Shown piece after piece: positions 1 to 6,565 of a DNA stretch of 11,661 bases. This stretch comes from Acidimicrobiia bacterium (lineage in GTDB: Bacteria > Actinomycetota > Acidimicrobiia > UBA5794 > UBA11373). Where the stretch lies: the NCBI GenBank assembly GCA_025456165.1, contig JALOLI010000014.1, positions 1 through 11,661 on the forward strand. The letters run 5' to 3'. A model generated the notes under the pieces. It was given only the letters and a program-made list of their open reading frames with translations, searched no databases and was not told where the DNA came from. Made by a program: the position numbers and the translations under genes. Numbering within the stretch: position 1 is the first letter of the stretch; each line of letters starts with the position of its first letter.

Positions 1-1130
1 CCGCCCAGACCCTCCGCTACTTCGCCGCCCAGGGGGTGGCCGCCAAGGTCATCTCGGGCGACCATCCCCAGACGGTGGCCGCCATCGCCGAGCAGGTGGG
101 CCTGCCTGGGGCCGATCGGGTGGTGGACGCCCGCACCCTGCCCGAAGGCGGGGAAGAACTGGCCGACGCCATGGAGCAGGGGACGATCTTCGGGAGGGTG
201 ACCCCACACCAGAAGCGGGCCATGGTGGCCGCCCTCCAGTCCCGCGGCCACGTGGTGGCCATGACGGGCGACGGAGTGAACGACGCCCTGGCCCTCAAAG
301 ACGCCGACATCGGCATCGCCATGGGATCCGGGGCGGCGGCCTCGCGCGCCGTGGCCCAACTGGTGCTGCTCGACGGCTCCTTCGCCACCCTTCCCTACGT
401 GGTAGCCGAGGGCCGCCGGGTGATCTCCAACATCGAGCGAGTGGCCAATCTCTTCCTGACCAAGACGGTCTATGCCTTTTTGCTCGCCATCCTCGTCGGG
501 GTGTTCTCCCGGCCCTTCCCCTTCGTGCCCCGGCATCTGACGCTGGTCGGCTCACTGACCATCGGCATCCCCGCCTTCTTCCTGGCCCTGGCCCCCTCGG
601 CACAGCGCGCCCGGCCGGGATTCGTGCGCCGGGTGGTCTCCTTCGCCCTGCCGGTGGGAGGACTGGCGGCGGCCGCTACCTACTGCGCCTACGAACTGGC
701 CATCTTTGAGGACCTCGGGCTCATCGAGGCCCGCACGCTGGCCGCGCTGGTGCTGGTCTCCATAGGCCTGTTCGCCCTCATCATCAACGCCCGGCCGCTC
801 ACCCCGTGGCGGCGCCTGCTGATCGGCGCCATGGCTTCGGTGTTCCTCATCGTCATGGCCAGTGCGGGGTGGCGGGAGTTCTTCGAGCTGGACCTGCCCC
901 GCCTGGTGGTGCTCCTCGCCGGGGTGGGCATCGTGGGGCTCACCGGCGGGATCCTCTACGGGTCGCTTCGCGCGGTGGGCTGGATCCAGCAGGTGCCCGA
1001 CCTCCTGCGCTCCTCCGACGGCGGGGTCGGCCCGGCCCTGCGTCGCGGCCTGGCCTGGATGCGCGAGCGGGCCCGGCGCATCGGCGAGCCGCTGGAGCCG
1101 GAGCCTCCGCCCGACCCGCCGGCCGGGTAG
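1..1130 (+). CDS. ctpE: Cation-transporting P-type ATPase, CtpE-like (5' truncated by window)
   Basis: The gene is already open at the window edge (reading frame begins at base 3), so only the end of the P domain and the membrane C-terminus are present. The P-domain signatures are visible: SGDHPQTV near the start, then a hinge motif with TGDGVNDALALKDADIGIAM at about nt 262-321, which holds the Mg2+-binding aspartates. Six hydrophobic segments follow, matching TM5-TM10 of P2-type pumps. The stretch PRHLTLVGSLTIGIPAFFLA is characteristic of the CtpE/CaxP-like calcium exporters, so Ca2+ efflux is the likely role; this substrate assignment is inference from family resemblance. The protein ends in a charged and Pro-rich cytoplasmic tail. 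The phosphorylation site (DKTGT) and actuator domain would lie upstream of the window. NfuA starts 28 bp downstream with its own apparent promoter. Confidence 0.93.
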   Translation, partial: AQTLRYFAAQGVAAKVISGDHPQTVAAIAEQVGLPGADRVVDARTLPEGGEELADAMEQGTIFGRVTPHQKRAMVAALQSRGHVVAMTGDGVNDALALKDADIGIAMGSGAAASRAVAQLVLLDGSFATLPYVVAEGRRVISNIERVANLFLTKTVYAFLLAILVGVFSRPFPFVPRHLTLVGSLTIGIPAFFLALAPSAQRARPGFVRRVVSFALPVGGLAAAATYCAYELAIFEDLGLIEARTLAALVLVSIGLFALIINARPLTPWRRLLIGAMASVFLIVMASAGWREFFELDLPRLVVLLAGVGIVGLTGGILYGSLRAVGWIQQVPDLLRSSDGGVGPALRRGLAWMRERARRIGEPLEPEPPPDPPAG

Positions 1131-1144
1131 GGGCCCGCCGCCGG

Positions 1145-1150
1145 TACGAT
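1145..1150 (+). promoter_or_regulatory. Putative -10 hexamer for a leaderless nfuA transcript
   Basis: TACGAT matches the actinobacterial -10 pattern TANNNT and sits 8 nt before the ATG at 1159. The 8 nt between are CGCCCCCC, which cannot act as a Shine-Dalgarno sequence. A transcript starting at or next to the ATG is therefore the simplest reading. No convincing -35 box is seen. Confidence 0.5.
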
Positions 1151-1158
1151 CGCCCCCC

Positions 1159-1752
1159 ATGCCCGCCGAGCAGCGCGTCATCACGATCACCGACGAGGCG
1201 GTGAGCCATGTGCTCGAGGTGCGCGGCGCCGAGGACGACGCCGCCGACCTCGCCCTGAGCCTGGAAGTGGCCGGGCCCCGCGGCCGGGGCTGGGAGTACC
1301 GCCTCGCCCTCGTGCCCCTGGCCGATGCCCGCGAAGACGATGCCGTGGGACGCTACGGCGAGTTGCCGGTGGTCATTCCCGCAGCCAGCGTGGAGTTGCT
1401 GCGCGGTGCCGGCCTCCGCTTCGACGGCGGCGGCCTGGCCCTCGACAACCCCAACCGCCCGCCGGCGGCCCCATGGTGGCCCGGTGACGACTCCCCCCTG
1501 GAGCAGCGGGTGGCGGCCGTCCTCGATCACGAGATCAACCCCTCCATCGCCGGGCACGGGGGCTGGGCCCAGCTGGTCGAGGTCACGGGCGGAGTCGTCT
1601 ACCTGAGCCTCGGCGGCGGCTGCCAGGGGTGCGGCATGGCCCAGGTCACCCTGCGCCAGGGGATAGAAGTCGGCCTGCGCCACTGGATGCCCGAGATCGA
1701 GGCGGTCCACGACGTCACCGACCACGCCTCCGGGGAGAACCCCTACTACTGA
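1159..1752 (+). CDS. nfuA: NfuA-type Fe-S carrier (degenerate A-type domain + NifU domain)
   Basis: This 197-residue protein has the length and two-domain order of NfuA (about 190 residues). NfuA carries [4Fe-4S] clusters to client enzymes in the cytosol. The N-terminal half (about residues 6-100) is a HesB/IscA-like A-type fold ending in the family-typical LDNPNRPP. It lacks the three cluster-binding cysteines of true IscA, as is usual for NfuA. The C-terminal half (about 113-190) is a NifU domain, with the cluster-binding CxxC visible as C155-QG-C158 in GGCQGCGMAQVTLRQG. The ATG at 1159 is chosen because it gives the family N-terminus and is preceded by a leaderless-type -10. Upstream in-frame sequence lies inside the ATPase gene. 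It converges on the histidine kinase with an 18-bp gap. A client may be the radical SAM enzyme at the far end of the window, but that is speculation. Confidence 0.93.
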   Translation: MPAEQRVITITDEAVSHVLEVRGAEDDAADLALSLEVAGPRGRGWEYRLALVPLADAREDDAVGRYGELPVVIPAASVELLRGAGLRFDGGGLALDNPNRPPAAPWWPGDDSPLEQRVAAVLDHEINPSIAGHGGWAQLVEVTGGVVYLSLGGGCQGCGMAQVTLRQGIEVGLRHWMPEIEAVHDVTDHASGENPYY

Positions 1753-1767
1753 GCCGGCGGCGCCGGC
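1753..1767. terminator. Perfect GC inverted repeat between convergent stops (possible bidirectional terminator)
   Basis: GCCGGCGGCGCCGGC is a perfect inverted repeat (7-bp arms, one central base) that fills nearly all of the 18 bp between the nfuA stop and the kinase stop. No T-run follows on either strand, so intrinsic termination is uncertain. Such palindromes also arise by chance at this G+C content. Confidence 0.35.
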
Positions 1768-1770
1768 GGA

Positions 1771-4125
1771 TCAGACGGCGGGCAGCGTCACCGTGAAGAT
1801 CGAGTGCCCGCTGCGGTAGTCGTAGCTCAGGTCGCCGCTCATCAAGCGGGCCAGCTGCCGGGACACGGTGAGCCCGAGGCCCACCGACTCCGTGCGCCCG
1901 ACTTCCTTGTGGGCGCGGCAGTAGGGGTCGAAGACCCGCTCCCGCTGGCTCTCGGCGATGCCGGCCCCGTCGTCGATCACCGACAGGGCGAACTGCTCCC
2001 CGATGCGGTCCACGCGGACCGTGATGTGGGGCCCGCCGTAACGATCGGCATTGGCCAGCAGGTTGCGGAAGATCTGGCGCACCCGCACCGGGTCGGCGAA
2101 GACCTTGGCCTCCCTCTCATGGCGCGCGGTGACGACCTCCTTGCCGATCCGGCGCGCCACCAGCACGGCATCCACCTGATCCCAGAGGTGGATGGCGTCC
2201 CGGGTGACCGCCACCTCGTCGAGATCCAAGCGGGAGGCCACCAGCAGGTCCTCGACCAGATCGGCCACCTCCGTGGCCTGATCCCCGATGAGCCCGATGA
2301 AGGTTCGGACCTCTTCGGGCTCCAGCCGCTCGAGGCGATCCCGCAGCTCGTGGGAGAACCCCACCACGGCCGTCAGCGGGGTGCGCAGTTCGTGGCTGAC
2401 CGTCGCCACGAACTCGTCCTTGGACCGCACCAGCTGGCGCAGGCGATCCGACGCCCGGGCCTGCTCGGTGACGTCGTGAGACACCCCGATGACCCCGACC
2501 ACGCGCCCGTCCTCCCACATCGGCGAGAAGTGGGTGTCGAAGACGAGATCCCCGATGGCCAGCGTGCCGCGGAAGGGCTCACCCGCCAGGGACCGCCGCA
2601 TCGCCTGGACCACTCCCGGCGAGCCCCGGTACATCTCGAAGATGGAGCGGCCCACCGCCTCCCCCGGGGCCATGCCGAGAGAGCGCAGGCCCTGCCCCTC
2701 CGAGAAGGTGAAGACCCCGTGCTCGTCCACGGCGAACACGACGATGGGAGCGCCGGCCATGACGGTGCGCAGCCGGTCCTCCACCCGGCGCAACTGATCG
2801 CGGGCCCGCAGGTGCTCGGTGAGGTCGGTGAAGGAGGCGACTACCGACGACGCGTCGGGGTGGCCGTCGATCGTAGGCACCACCATGCGGAGGGTCCCGG
2901 TGTGCGTCACGCCGTCGCCGTCCGTCAGCTCGACCCCCACCTCGTGACGGGCTTGCCCCCGCCAGAGGGCGCCCACCTGGCCGAGCACGGCCTGGTGGTA
3001 GGCCGGGCCCAATGAGCCCGAGACCAGAGCCTGGGCAAAGCTCTCCGCGTCGGGAACCCGGAAGATCGCCAGAGTCGTCTCGTTGACCCGGCCCACCGCC
3101 GGCCCGGCCGTAGCCAGATGGGCTTGCTCGGGCCGTTCCTTCAGGAAGGCCACCAGGTCGGTGGCTCCCTCGGAGTGCCAGCGCTCGAAGTGCGCCACCA
3201 CCGCCGAGAAGTCCATCTCCCACAAGGGGACCGGCGAAGACTCGAAGAGGTTGCGGAAGTGGGCCTCGCTCTGTCGCAGCCGGCTCTCGGCCCGCACCCG
3301 GTCGGTCAGGTTGGTGACGTGGAGGAAGAGCCGGTGGGGCCGGGCGGCGAAGTCGTGCACCAGGGACATGCCGACGATGCCCCAGGCCGAGCGGCGGTCC
3401 TTCAGCCGCAGGCGGACCTCCTTCTGGATGCTCCAGGCATCTCCGGCGACCAGGCGCTCGACGCCGGCGGCATGCTGCGCGGCGTCGTCGGGATGCAGGT
3501 AGCCCGACCACGCCGTGTCCAACAGGGCGTCTCGTGGGTAGCCCAGCAAGTCGGAAAGCGCCTGGTTGACCTGGAGGAGGGTGCCGTCGAGACCCAGGAC
3601 GGCCATGCCGCTGGAGGCCCCCTCGAAGGCCGCCTGAAAGACGCTCTCGGCTTCGGCGAGACGCTCTTCGGTGGCCTCCTGCTCGCCGCGCCGGCGCCGG
3701 GCCAGCACCCCGAGCAGGCAGGCACCCGCCCCTACCGCGAAGACCACCAGGGCCCGGATCGAGGCCGTGGGCGTAGGCGGCGGGTTCTCGGCGAAGAGGA
3801 GAGCGCCGAAGTAGGAGCCGGCCACCAGGGGAGGCACTGCCGGCGACCGCTTCGACGACAGCACCAGGGGGTAGACGAAGGCCAGCAGGATGAACCACAC
3901 CTCGAGCGCCCCGGGGACCGATCCCGTCAATTGGCCGACGAGCAAGAGCACCGACAGGGCGAGGCCCCCGCGCACCAGCGCCAGCGACTGCGCCTGCGGC
4001 CGGGCCACCCCGGCCACCGCCAGCAGCCCGAGCATGCCCAGGATCCCGACGCCGGACCACACCCACACGCCCGGGTCGGCGAACGCCCAGGCGAAGCCGG
4101 CATGGATGGTGAGGCCCCCCGCCAC
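1771..4125 (-). CDS. Membrane-anchored multi-PAS sensor histidine kinase
   Basis: This is a 784-residue sensor kinase. About four hydrophobic segments occupy residues 20-140 (roughly 22-42, 48-68, 74-92 and 122-142), with RRRR after the last, so the sensory and catalytic parts face the cytosol. A short coiled stretch leads to PAS1 (about 158-275, including NQALSDLLGYP and HPDD). A second, divergent PAS-like region follows (about 285-440, LFESSPVPLWEMDFS), then PAS3 (about 448-555, ending in HDVTEQ). The HisKA helix carries the phospho-acceptor H578 in SHELRTPL. The HATPase domain has an N box (N688/N692), G1 DDGAG at 718-722 and G2 GLGL at 749-752, so it should be active. The GTG at 4125 is the farthest upstream standard start in the open frame; no good ribosome-binding site supports it. 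No response regulator is present nearby. The signal it senses cannot be read from sequence. Confidence 0.93.
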   Translation of the reverse strand: MAGGLTIHAGFAWAFADPGVWVWSGVGILGMLGLLAVAGVARPQAQSLALVRGGLALSVLLLVGQLTGSVPGALEVWFILLAFVYPLVLSSKRSPAVPPLVAGSYFGALLFAENPPPTPTASIRALVVFAVGAGACLLGVLARRRRGEQEATEERLAEAESVFQAAFEGASSGMAVLGLDGTLLQVNQALSDLLGYPRDALLDTAWSGYLHPDDAAQHAAGVERLVAGDAWSIQKEVRLRLKDRRSAWGIVGMSLVHDFAARPHRLFLHVTNLTDRVRAESRLRQSEAHFRNLFESSPVPLWEMDFSAVVAHFERWHSEGATDLVAFLKERPEQAHLATAGPAVGRVNETTLAIFRVPDAESFAQALVSGSLGPAYHQAVLGQVGALWRGQARHEVGVELTDGDGVTHTGTLRMVVPTIDGHPDASSVVASFTDLTEHLRARDQLRRVEDRLRTVMAGAPIVVFAVDEHGVFTFSEGQGLRSLGMAPGEAVGRSIFEMYRGSPGVVQAMRRSLAGEPFRGTLAIGDLVFDTHFSPMWEDGRVVGVIGVSHDVTEQARASDRLRQLVRSKDEFVATVSHELRTPLTAVVGFSHELRDRLERLEPEEVRTFIGLIGDQATEVADLVEDLLVASRLDLDEVAVTRDAIHLWDQVDAVLVARRIGKEVVTARHEREAKVFADPVRVRQIFRNLLANADRYGGPHITVRVDRIGEQFALSVIDDGAGIAESQRERVFDPYCRAHKEVGRTESVGLGLTVSRQLARLMSGDLSYDYRSGHSIFTVTLPAV

Positions 4126-4216
4126 CAGCGGCTCGAGGCGCGGCGGGGCTCCGGCAAAGAACGATGTAACCCGCCTGGGCGTGGCAGACCTCCGGCTGAT
4201 GCTGGGCGTGCTATCG

Positions 4217-4234
4217 GCAGGCTCCGGGGCCTGC
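4217..4234 (-). terminator. Hairpin downstream of the HAD phosphatase gene
   Basis: GCAGGC and GCCTGC form a perfect 6-bp stem around a 6-nt loop. The stem begins 15 nt after the HAD stop codon on the minus strand and lies between that gene and the kinase start. There is no U-tract, so it is a weak terminator candidate. If it works, the kinase would need its own promoter in the 123-bp gap, where I see no clear TANNNT box next to the start. Confidence 0.3.
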
Positions 4235-4248
4235 TGAAGGGTCCCGCG

Positions 4249-5193
4249 TCAGGCGTTCCGGGGCACCGGGGGCATGCCGGCCGGAGCGGCGCGCCGGGCG
4301 CCGACGATCCTCGCGGCGATCTGGCCGAGGCAATCCATCAGCCAGAGACGCGCCGCCCGGCCGGGCCTGAAGTCGGCTTCGGCCATCCCCTGGATGCGCC
4401 CCTGCTCGTGGAGGCCCTCGGCAAGGGAGCGGCTCCCCGGGGCCGCCGGGTAGACCCCGAAGGTCCGGCCTCCCCGGTCTTTGAGCAGGGCGAATGCCGG
4501 GACGTCGCTGAATCCGTCGGCCACATAGACCATCTGGGCGAAGGGCACCCGGCGCTGCTCCTCAGGCAAGGGGGCATCGACGTTGATGCTGGGGTCGCGG
4601 TTGGTGCCCTTGCAGATCTCGAAGATCGCCCGGGTCTTGGTCGTGCCGTCGATCACCAGCCCCTGGAGGGGAATCCGCCTGCCCGGGGCGGCGGCAGCAC
4701 CCCTGAGGTAGCCGGGGGGCGCGGTGTGCTCCAGCAGGGTGTTGGCCCAGATCCCGTCCAGGTAGGGGGAGATCGGGCTTCCTTCGATCATCGGGCGGAG
4801 ACCGGTGGAGACCGCGTAGTGCTCCACGGTGATGCCGGCCGCAGCGAAAGCCGGGTGTGCCGCCGGGAAAGCGCGGGCCGCGGCGAGGAACTCGGGTATG
4901 CCCGGGCTGGGCTGCAGGCGGGCGCCCAGGGTCCTCAGGCGGGCATTGTCGAGGCCGGGGAACACCCCGGCTTCCACATAGGTGAGCAGGTGCACCAGAT
5001 AGGCCGTGTCCCGCGAGATGATCTCGCCCCGTTCCCGATGGAAGGCCGGCAACGCCTCCACCTCGGCCCAGAAGGAATCGCCGTCGACGCCGTACTCCTC
5101 AAAGAGCGCCTCTTGCTGATTGCCCACTATCAGGGTGCTGTCGAAGTCCCAGATGAAGGCGATGACGGTCTGGGAAGGGCGGGCGGCGGCCAT
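4249..5193 (-). CDS. HAD-superfamily phosphatase
   Basis: This 314-residue protein shows all four HAD phosphatase motifs. Motif I is DFDST with nucleophile D16 and acid/base D18. Motif II is VSTG (S129-T130). The lysine of motif III is probably K186 in GTTKTRAIFEI. Motif IV is DGFSDVPAF (D226, D230). A helical insertion between motifs I and II (about 25-110) is the likely cap domain that selects substrate, broadly as in the phosphoserine-phosphatase-like branch. The substrate is not predictable and is probably a small cytosolic phosphate ester. The frame stays open far upstream, antisense to the GNAT and reductase genes. The ATG at 5193 is chosen because DFDST then falls about 15 residues in, as normal for the family, and because a -10-like TACCCT lies 7 nt before it. 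It is divergent from the GNAT gene across 63 bp. Confidence 0.88.
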   Translation of the reverse strand: MAAARPSQTVIAFIWDFDSTLIVGNQQEALFEEYGVDGDSFWAEVEALPAFHRERGEIISRDTAYLVHLLTYVEAGVFPGLDNARLRTLGARLQPSPGIPEFLAAARAFPAAHPAFAAAGITVEHYAVSTGLRPMIEGSPISPYLDGIWANTLLEHTAPPGYLRGAAAAPGRRIPLQGLVIDGTTKTRAIFEICKGTNRDPSINVDAPLPEEQRRVPFAQMVYVADGFSDVPAFALLKDRGGRTFGVYPAAPGSRSLAEGLHEQGRIQGMAEADFRPGRAARLWLMDCLGQIAARIVGARRAAPAGMPPVPRNA

Positions 5194-5200
5194 CCCGGCC

Positions 5201-5206
5201 AGGGTA
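5201..5206 (-). promoter_or_regulatory. Putative -10 hexamer for a leaderless HAD transcript
   Basis: On the minus strand TACCCT (TANNNT) lies 7 nt before the ATG at 5193, with GGCCGGG between. There is no proper Shine-Dalgarno sequence. This supports both the start choice and leaderless expression. Confidence 0.45.
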
Positions 5207-5235
5207 ACTGCTCGGCGCCCACCGGCACGGCCCGA

Positions 5236-5241
5236 TAGTCT
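5236..5241 (+). promoter_or_regulatory. Putative -10 hexamer for the GNAT gene
   Basis: TAGTCT (TANNNT) ends 15 nt before the ATG at 5257. It would give a very short leader of roughly 8-9 nt. GAGGGA at 5249-5254 is too close to the ATG to be a good ribosome-binding site. Confidence 0.35.
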
Positions 5242-5256
5242 GCGAGCCGAGGGACC

Positions 5257-5712
5257 ATGGCCGAGTTCGAAGTGCGGGCCGTTGAGGCCGACGAGGTGCG
5301 GCCGCTGCGCCGGGCCCTGCTGCGCCCCCACCAGACGGTGGAGGAACTGGTCTACGCCGGCGACGACCACCCCGACGCCCTGCACGTGGGCGGTTTCCGT
5401 CACGGGAAGCTGGTCGGCATCGCCTCCATCACCCCGCGCCCCATGCCGGGCAACCCGGAACGGGCCGCCTGGCAGGTGCGGGCCATGGCGGTGGACCACG
5501 GCCACCGGGGCTACGGCCTGGGGGGCCTCCTGCTGCGCCGGTGCCTGGAGCACGCCGCCGCCCACGGCGGGCGACTGGCCTGGTGCAACGCCCGGGCGGG
5601 CTCCTTCGGCTTCTACGAGCGGTATGGCTTTCGGCGCGACGGCGAGCCGTTCGAACTGCCCGACATCGGGCCCCACTACCGGATGTTCTCCCTCCTCGGG
5701 AGCACCGGGTGA
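5257..5712 (+). CDS. GNAT-family N-acetyltransferase
   Basis: This 151-residue protein is the size of a single GNAT domain, which transfers acetyl from acetyl-CoA to an amine. Motif A is clear. A beta strand VRAMAVD (about 74-80) leads into the pyrophosphate-binding loop H-R84-G-Y-G87-L-G89 (RxxGxG), followed by the helix LLLRRCLEHA. Motif B (about 108-125) has NARAGSFGFYERYGF, the usual CoA-side segment ending in a YxxxGF-type signature. The early part GKLVGIASITP fits strands 2-3. The acceptor substrate is unknown; small-molecule or protein targets are both possible. It is followed by the flavin reductase gene after 67 bp on the same strand, so co-transcription is possible. Confidence 0.92.
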   Translation: MAEFEVRAVEADEVRPLRRALLRPHQTVEELVYAGDDHPDALHVGGFRHGKLVGIASITPRPMPGNPERAAWQVRAMAVDHGHRGYGLGGLLLRRCLEHAAAHGGRLAWCNARAGSFGFYERYGFRRDGEPFELPDIGPHYRMFSLLGSTG

Positions 5713-5779
5713 CCCCGCCGCCGGAATGGCGCCGGCCGCCCGGGCGTTGGCCGGGGCACAGCCGCCGGGAGTACCCGTC

Positions 5780-6334
5780 ATGACCGACCCCATCCGCGTC
5801 CTCGCCGTCTCCGGAAGCCTGCGCCGCGGGTCGTTCAACACCGCCGCCCTGCGGGCCGCGGCAGAACTGGCTCCGGAAGGCATGGACATCGAAGTCGTCG
5901 CCCTCCACGGCATACCCAACTTCGATGCCGACGTCGAGGCAGCCGGCTTCCCTGCCGAGGTGGCGGCACTGCGCGAGGCGATCGCGGCGGCCGACGCGCT
6001 GCTCATCGCCACACCGGAGTACAACTGGTCCATCCCGGGGGCCTTGAAGAACGCCCTCGATTGGGCCTCGCGCGGCGGGGAGGCCTCGCCCCTGCGAGGC
6101 AAGCCGGCGGCCATCCTCGGGGCCGGCGGGCGCCTGGGCACGGTGCGGGCTCAGACCCACCTGCGGGAGATCCTGCGGCACAATCGGGTGCGGGTCGTAG
6201 GCCTGCCCGAGGTGCTCATCGACGACGCCGAGACCCGCTTCGATGCCGCCGGCCGGCTCACCGATGAGCGGTTCCGCAGCCAGATCCGCCGCCTCCTCGA
6301 GGCCCTGCGGGACGAAGCCGCCGCACGGGCCTGA
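5780..6334 (+). CDS. NADPH-dependent FMN reductase (flavodoxin-like, ChrR/YieF group)
   Basis: This 184-residue protein is full length for the NADPH-dependent FMN reductase family. These enzymes use bound FMN to pass electrons from NAD(P)H to quinones, azo compounds, chromate or free flavin. The FMN phosphate loop is GSLRRGSFN (residues 12-20). The isoalloxazine-contacting motif is TPEYNWSIPGALKNALDWAS (78-97). A third conserved segment, GAGGRLGTVRAQTHLREIL (114-132), completes the signature. The ATG at 5780 is supported by GGGAG at 5767-5771 with an 8-nt spacer. The likely role is detoxification or quinone protection in the cytosol; the natural acceptor is not determined. Downstream is the structured intergenic region, whose 10-bp helix could act as its transcription end. 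Confidence 0.93.
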   Translation: MTDPIRVLAVSGSLRRGSFNTAALRAAAELAPEGMDIEVVALHGIPNFDADVEAAGFPAEVAALREAIAAADALLIATPEYNWSIPGALKNALDWASRGGEASPLRGKPAAILGAGGRLGTVRAQTHLREILRHNRVRVVGLPEVLIDDAETRFDAAGRLTDERFRSQIRRLLEALRDEAAARA

Positions 6335-6353
6335 GCCGTTCAGGACGCGGACA

Positions 6354-6415
6354 GGCCCGGAGACACTTCGGCGTCGCCGCCGCCGTGAGAGGACCGGCTC
6401 ACGGATCTCCGGGCC
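6354..6415. ncRNA. Candidate structured RNA element: 10-bp helix closing an inner 7-bp hairpin
   Basis: GGCCCGGAGA (6354-6363) is perfectly complementary to TCTCCGGGCC (6406-6415). Inside lies a second perfect helix, CCGTGAG (6383-6389) with CTCACGG (6398-6404), around an 8-nt loop. Only one base separates its end from the outer helix. A third small stem, GACAC-TTCG-GCGTC at 6362-6375, has one mismatch and reads as a UUCG tetraloop on the plus strand; it competes with the outer helix for two bases. The element could be the 3' structure of the minus-strand micro-ORF transcript, a shared terminator with the FMN reductase, or an independent RNA. The strand is undecided. Confidence 0.4.
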
Positions 6416-6443
6416 CGGTGGTCCGGGTTGGAGTCGCCACCCG

Positions 6444-6490
6444 CCCCGGGTCACCCCGGGGAGCGGCCACCCCTGTGATGGCTGGCCGCT
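6444..6490 (-). terminator. Two abutting perfect hairpins directly after the micro-ORF stop
   Basis: CCCCGGG-TCAC-CCCGGGG (6444-6461) is a 7-bp stem with a 4-nt loop. AGCGGCCA (6462-6469) pairs with TGGCCGCT (6483-6490), an 8-bp stem with a 13-nt loop. No base lies between the two stems. On the minus strand the first stem takes in the last two bases of the micro-ORF stop codon, and the second follows at once. This placement suits termination or 3'-end protection of a short minus-strand mRNA. There is no U-tract. Confidence 0.4.
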
Positions 6491-6533
6491 AGCGCCCGGC
6501 CACCTCCGGGGTCCTGTAAGAACTGCCTATCAC
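6489..6533 (-). CDS. Candidate 14-codon micro-ORF with very strong ribosome-binding site
   Basis: Reading from GTG at 6533, the frame encodes MIGSSYRTPEVAGR and stops at TAG (6489-6491). The case rests on context, not length. GAAAGGAGGTGG ends 8 nt before the GTG, a -10-like TAGCCT lies just upstream, and perfect hairpins start at the stop codon. It is antisense to nothing annotated. It could be a functional micropeptide, a leader-type ORF whose translation controls the RNA folding behind it, or a ribosome-binding decoy. No further minus-strand gene follows before the oppositely oriented reductase, so a classical attenuated operon is unlikely. I do not recognise the peptide with certainty. 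Confidence 0.4.
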   Translation of the reverse strand: MIGSSYRTPEVAGR

Positions 6534-6536
6534 TAT

Positions 6537-6552
6537 GGGACCACCTCCTTTC
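6537..6552 (-). promoter_or_regulatory. Near-maximal Shine-Dalgarno sequence
   Basis: The minus strand reads GAAAGGAGGTGGTCCC. The 16S rRNA 3' end (GGATCACCTCCTTTC) could pair along 15 consecutive bases with one G-U pair. GGAGG ends 10 nt before the GTG at 6533, at the long end of the normal range. No other ribosome-binding site seen in the window approaches this length. Confidence 0.55.
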
Positions 6553-6565
6553 ACCGTTGCCGGGA

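Noticed and set aside
3118..5238. 706-residue open frame on the plus strand
   Set aside because: It is a GC-driven antisense frame over the kinase and HAD genes. Its composition is rich in Gly, Arg, His and Gln with no recognisable domain.
5732..5754. Inverted repeat CCGGCC ... GGCCGG with an inner palindrome between the GNAT and reductase genes
   Set aside because: It is short, G/C only, without a T-run and in sequence of extreme G+C, so I do not call it a terminator or operator.
5194..6141. Upstream extension of the HAD frame to a 630-residue protein on the minus strand
   Set aside because: The added part is low-complexity Ala/Pro/Gly/Arg sequence antisense to the GNAT and FMN reductase genes, both of which have clear family motifs. 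The HAD fold begins right after the ATG at 5193.
6537..6552. On the plus strand GGGACCACCTCCTTTC resembles the 3' end of 16S rRNA
   Set aside because: The match stops at the tail. The preceding helix-45 sequence of 16S rRNA is absent and one base differs. The minus-strand reading as a Shine-Dalgarno sequence with a start codon behind it explains the similarity better.
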